This document shows, piece after piece, positions 19,927 through 20,691 of a stretch of 20,691 nt of DNA. A program made the translations under genes and the position numbers. The first letter of the stretch is position 1, and each line of letters begins with the position of its first letter. Under the pieces are notes generated by a model that did no database searches, had not been told where the DNA came from, and saw nothing but the letters and a program-made list of their open reading frames with translations. The stretch comes from Candidatus Poribacteria bacterium (lineage in GTDB: Bacteria > Poribacteria > WGA-4E > WGA-3G), in contig VXZL01000158.1 of the NCBI GenBank assembly GCA_009845505.1, positions 1-20,691 on the forward strand. Reading direction: 5' to 3'.

Positions 19927-20691
19927 ATGATACATGATGTCCTAACGCGAATCATGTACGCCATAGGAGTGCTATTCATTATTGCGCTATTTGTGACCTC
20001 GGCTGAAGCCGTTGAAGAATTAATGGTTTCCCAACTCAACGGTGGTGTCCAGTATTGGTGGGAAGTTGAGGAATTCGAGGAACGAGATGAAGACGTATTC
20101 TTTCTCAATGATGAAAAGGGACACCTTGTTGATGACCTGAAGGGTGCCTCTGGCGATGCATACCTCGTGCATAATTCACCGAACCCACCAAATAACCTGC
20201 CTCCAGCAGAGGATGTCTTTTTTGTGAAGTATACAATTGACGGTATTGCTTCAGGGGGCACTTACTTTGTCTGGTCAAGGGTATCTTGGGATCGAAATCC
20301 AAGCGGTCGGGCTCACAACTCCTTCTTTGTTCAGGTGAATGGAACGCCTGACCTCGGAAAGTTCGATCGACACATCAACACACTTGGGGATGCGACTTGG
20401 CTCGACAAGTGGGATGACAACAACCCCTGGACATGGGCTGGGGACTCCGCACAACCACAGGCGTTGCAAGGTCAGGCAGGTGGCGGTCTCCAAAACGGTT
20501 GGAAAACGCGACTGGATGCTGGCGAGAATACGGTGACGATCTATCACCGTGAAGGTGGACTGAATGCCCAAACCATGTGTTCCGATGTGTTGATGGTCTC
20601 GACGGTCGATTTTATACCGACAGACGACGATTTCGCCCAAGCGGTACCACTGCCTGTCGAACCGAAGAATAAGCTGGCGACGGTCTGGGGG
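19927..20691 (+). CDS. secreted jelly-roll (CBM-like) protein with KLATVWG tail, 3' end outside window
   Basis: An open frame of 255 codons running to the window edge without a stop. AGGAGG at 19912-19917 lies 9 bases before the ATG. Residues 1-28 are a signal peptide (hydrophobic YAIGVLFIIALFVTS, ending AEA). The mature part is one beta-sandwich with the pattern of CBM6/CBM35-like jelly rolls: WWEVEEFEE near the start, TYFVWSRVSWDRNP and HNSFFVQVNG in the middle, a Trp-rich segment (WLDKWDDNNPWTWAG), then LDAGENTVTIYHREGGLNAQTMCSDVLM, where the REGG...D element is typical. The visible end is LPVEPKNKLATVWG, the same tail as the three secreted proteins at 10453-12804, so probably only about ten codons are missing. 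A full-consensus promoter and two palindromes precede it. Likely role: surface or secreted glycan binding. Confidence 0.82.
   Translation, partial: MIHDVLTRIMYAIGVLFIIALFVTSAEAVEELMVSQLNGGVQYWWEVEEFEERDEDVFFLNDEKGHLVDDLKGASGDAYLVHNSPNPPNNLPPAEDVFFVKYTIDGIASGGTYFVWSRVSWDRNPSGRAHNSFFVQVNGTPDLGKFDRHINTLGDATWLDKWDDNNPWTWAGDSAQPQALQGQAGGGLQNGWKTRLDAGENTVTIYHREGGLNAQTMCSDVLMVSTVDFIPTDDDFAQAVPLPVEPKNKLATVWG

Noticed and set aside
1..20691. tRNA, rRNA, CRISPR array, insertion sequence or phage genes
   Set aside because: None was recognised on either strand; no transposase, integrase or cloverleaf-like segment was seen by eye.

Overview
The window is about 20.7 kb of gene-dense bacterial DNA of moderate GC content. 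It encodes a Gram-negative-type envelope: two putative lipoproteins, an outer-membrane beta-barrel with a terminal aromatic residue, a bacterial alpha-2-macroglobulin next to PBP1C, and a GspG pseudopilin. The mix of secreted LamG-like proteins sharing a short C-terminal K-L-x-x-x-W-G-x-L-K tail, an enolase-superfamily enzyme and heptanucleotide repeats fits Candidatus Poribacteria or a similar PVC/FCB-neighbourhood lineage. This is a judgement from protein style; no marker gene here proves it.

Layout. (1) 156-1996, + strand: a cytochrome P460-like haem lipoprotein, then a di-haem cytochrome c fused to a porin barrel, probably an envelope redox operon. (2) 1997-2310: a non-coding gap with two hairpins and a good -24/-12 (sigma-54-type) promoter match. 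(3) 2311-10430, + strand: alpha-2-macroglobulin with an intact CLEQ thioester, overlapping by 1 nt with PBP1C. The pbpC 5' end is built from two opposed arrays of 7-bp repeats. (4) 10453-12804, - strand: three secreted proteins of unrelated folds, all ending in the same tail, transcribed from a good sigma-70 promoter at 12915-12943 through a leader with two palindromes. (5) 12952-13323, - strand: a DUF423 membrane protein. (6) 13597-15669, + strand: an EF-G-like GTPase lacking the catalytic histidine, with a clear promoter and terminator. (7) 15747-16352, + strand: a PD-(D/E)XK-like protein, convergent with (8) 16396-17814, - strand, an aldehyde dehydrogenase; a 15-bp-arm hairpin lies between them. 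(9) 17815-18155: a gap with a GTAG-hairpin and the relic 3' end of a LamG/tail gene. (10) 18156-19160 and 19205-19657, - strand: a mandelate racemase/MLE-family enzyme and a GspG-like pseudopilin. (11) 19927 to the right edge, + strand: a secreted jelly-roll-like protein, cut by the window just inside the same C-terminal tail.

The strongest unexplained structure is the recurrence of that tail on four genes and one relic, together with REP-like GTAG-hairpins. Two of the tail genes have the same upstream order: strong promoter, two copies of one palindrome, Shine-Dalgarno, start. Several start codons were moved from the longest reading frame on the basis of ribosome-binding sites, promoters or signal peptides: 7932, 12804, 13597, 15747, 17814 and 19657.
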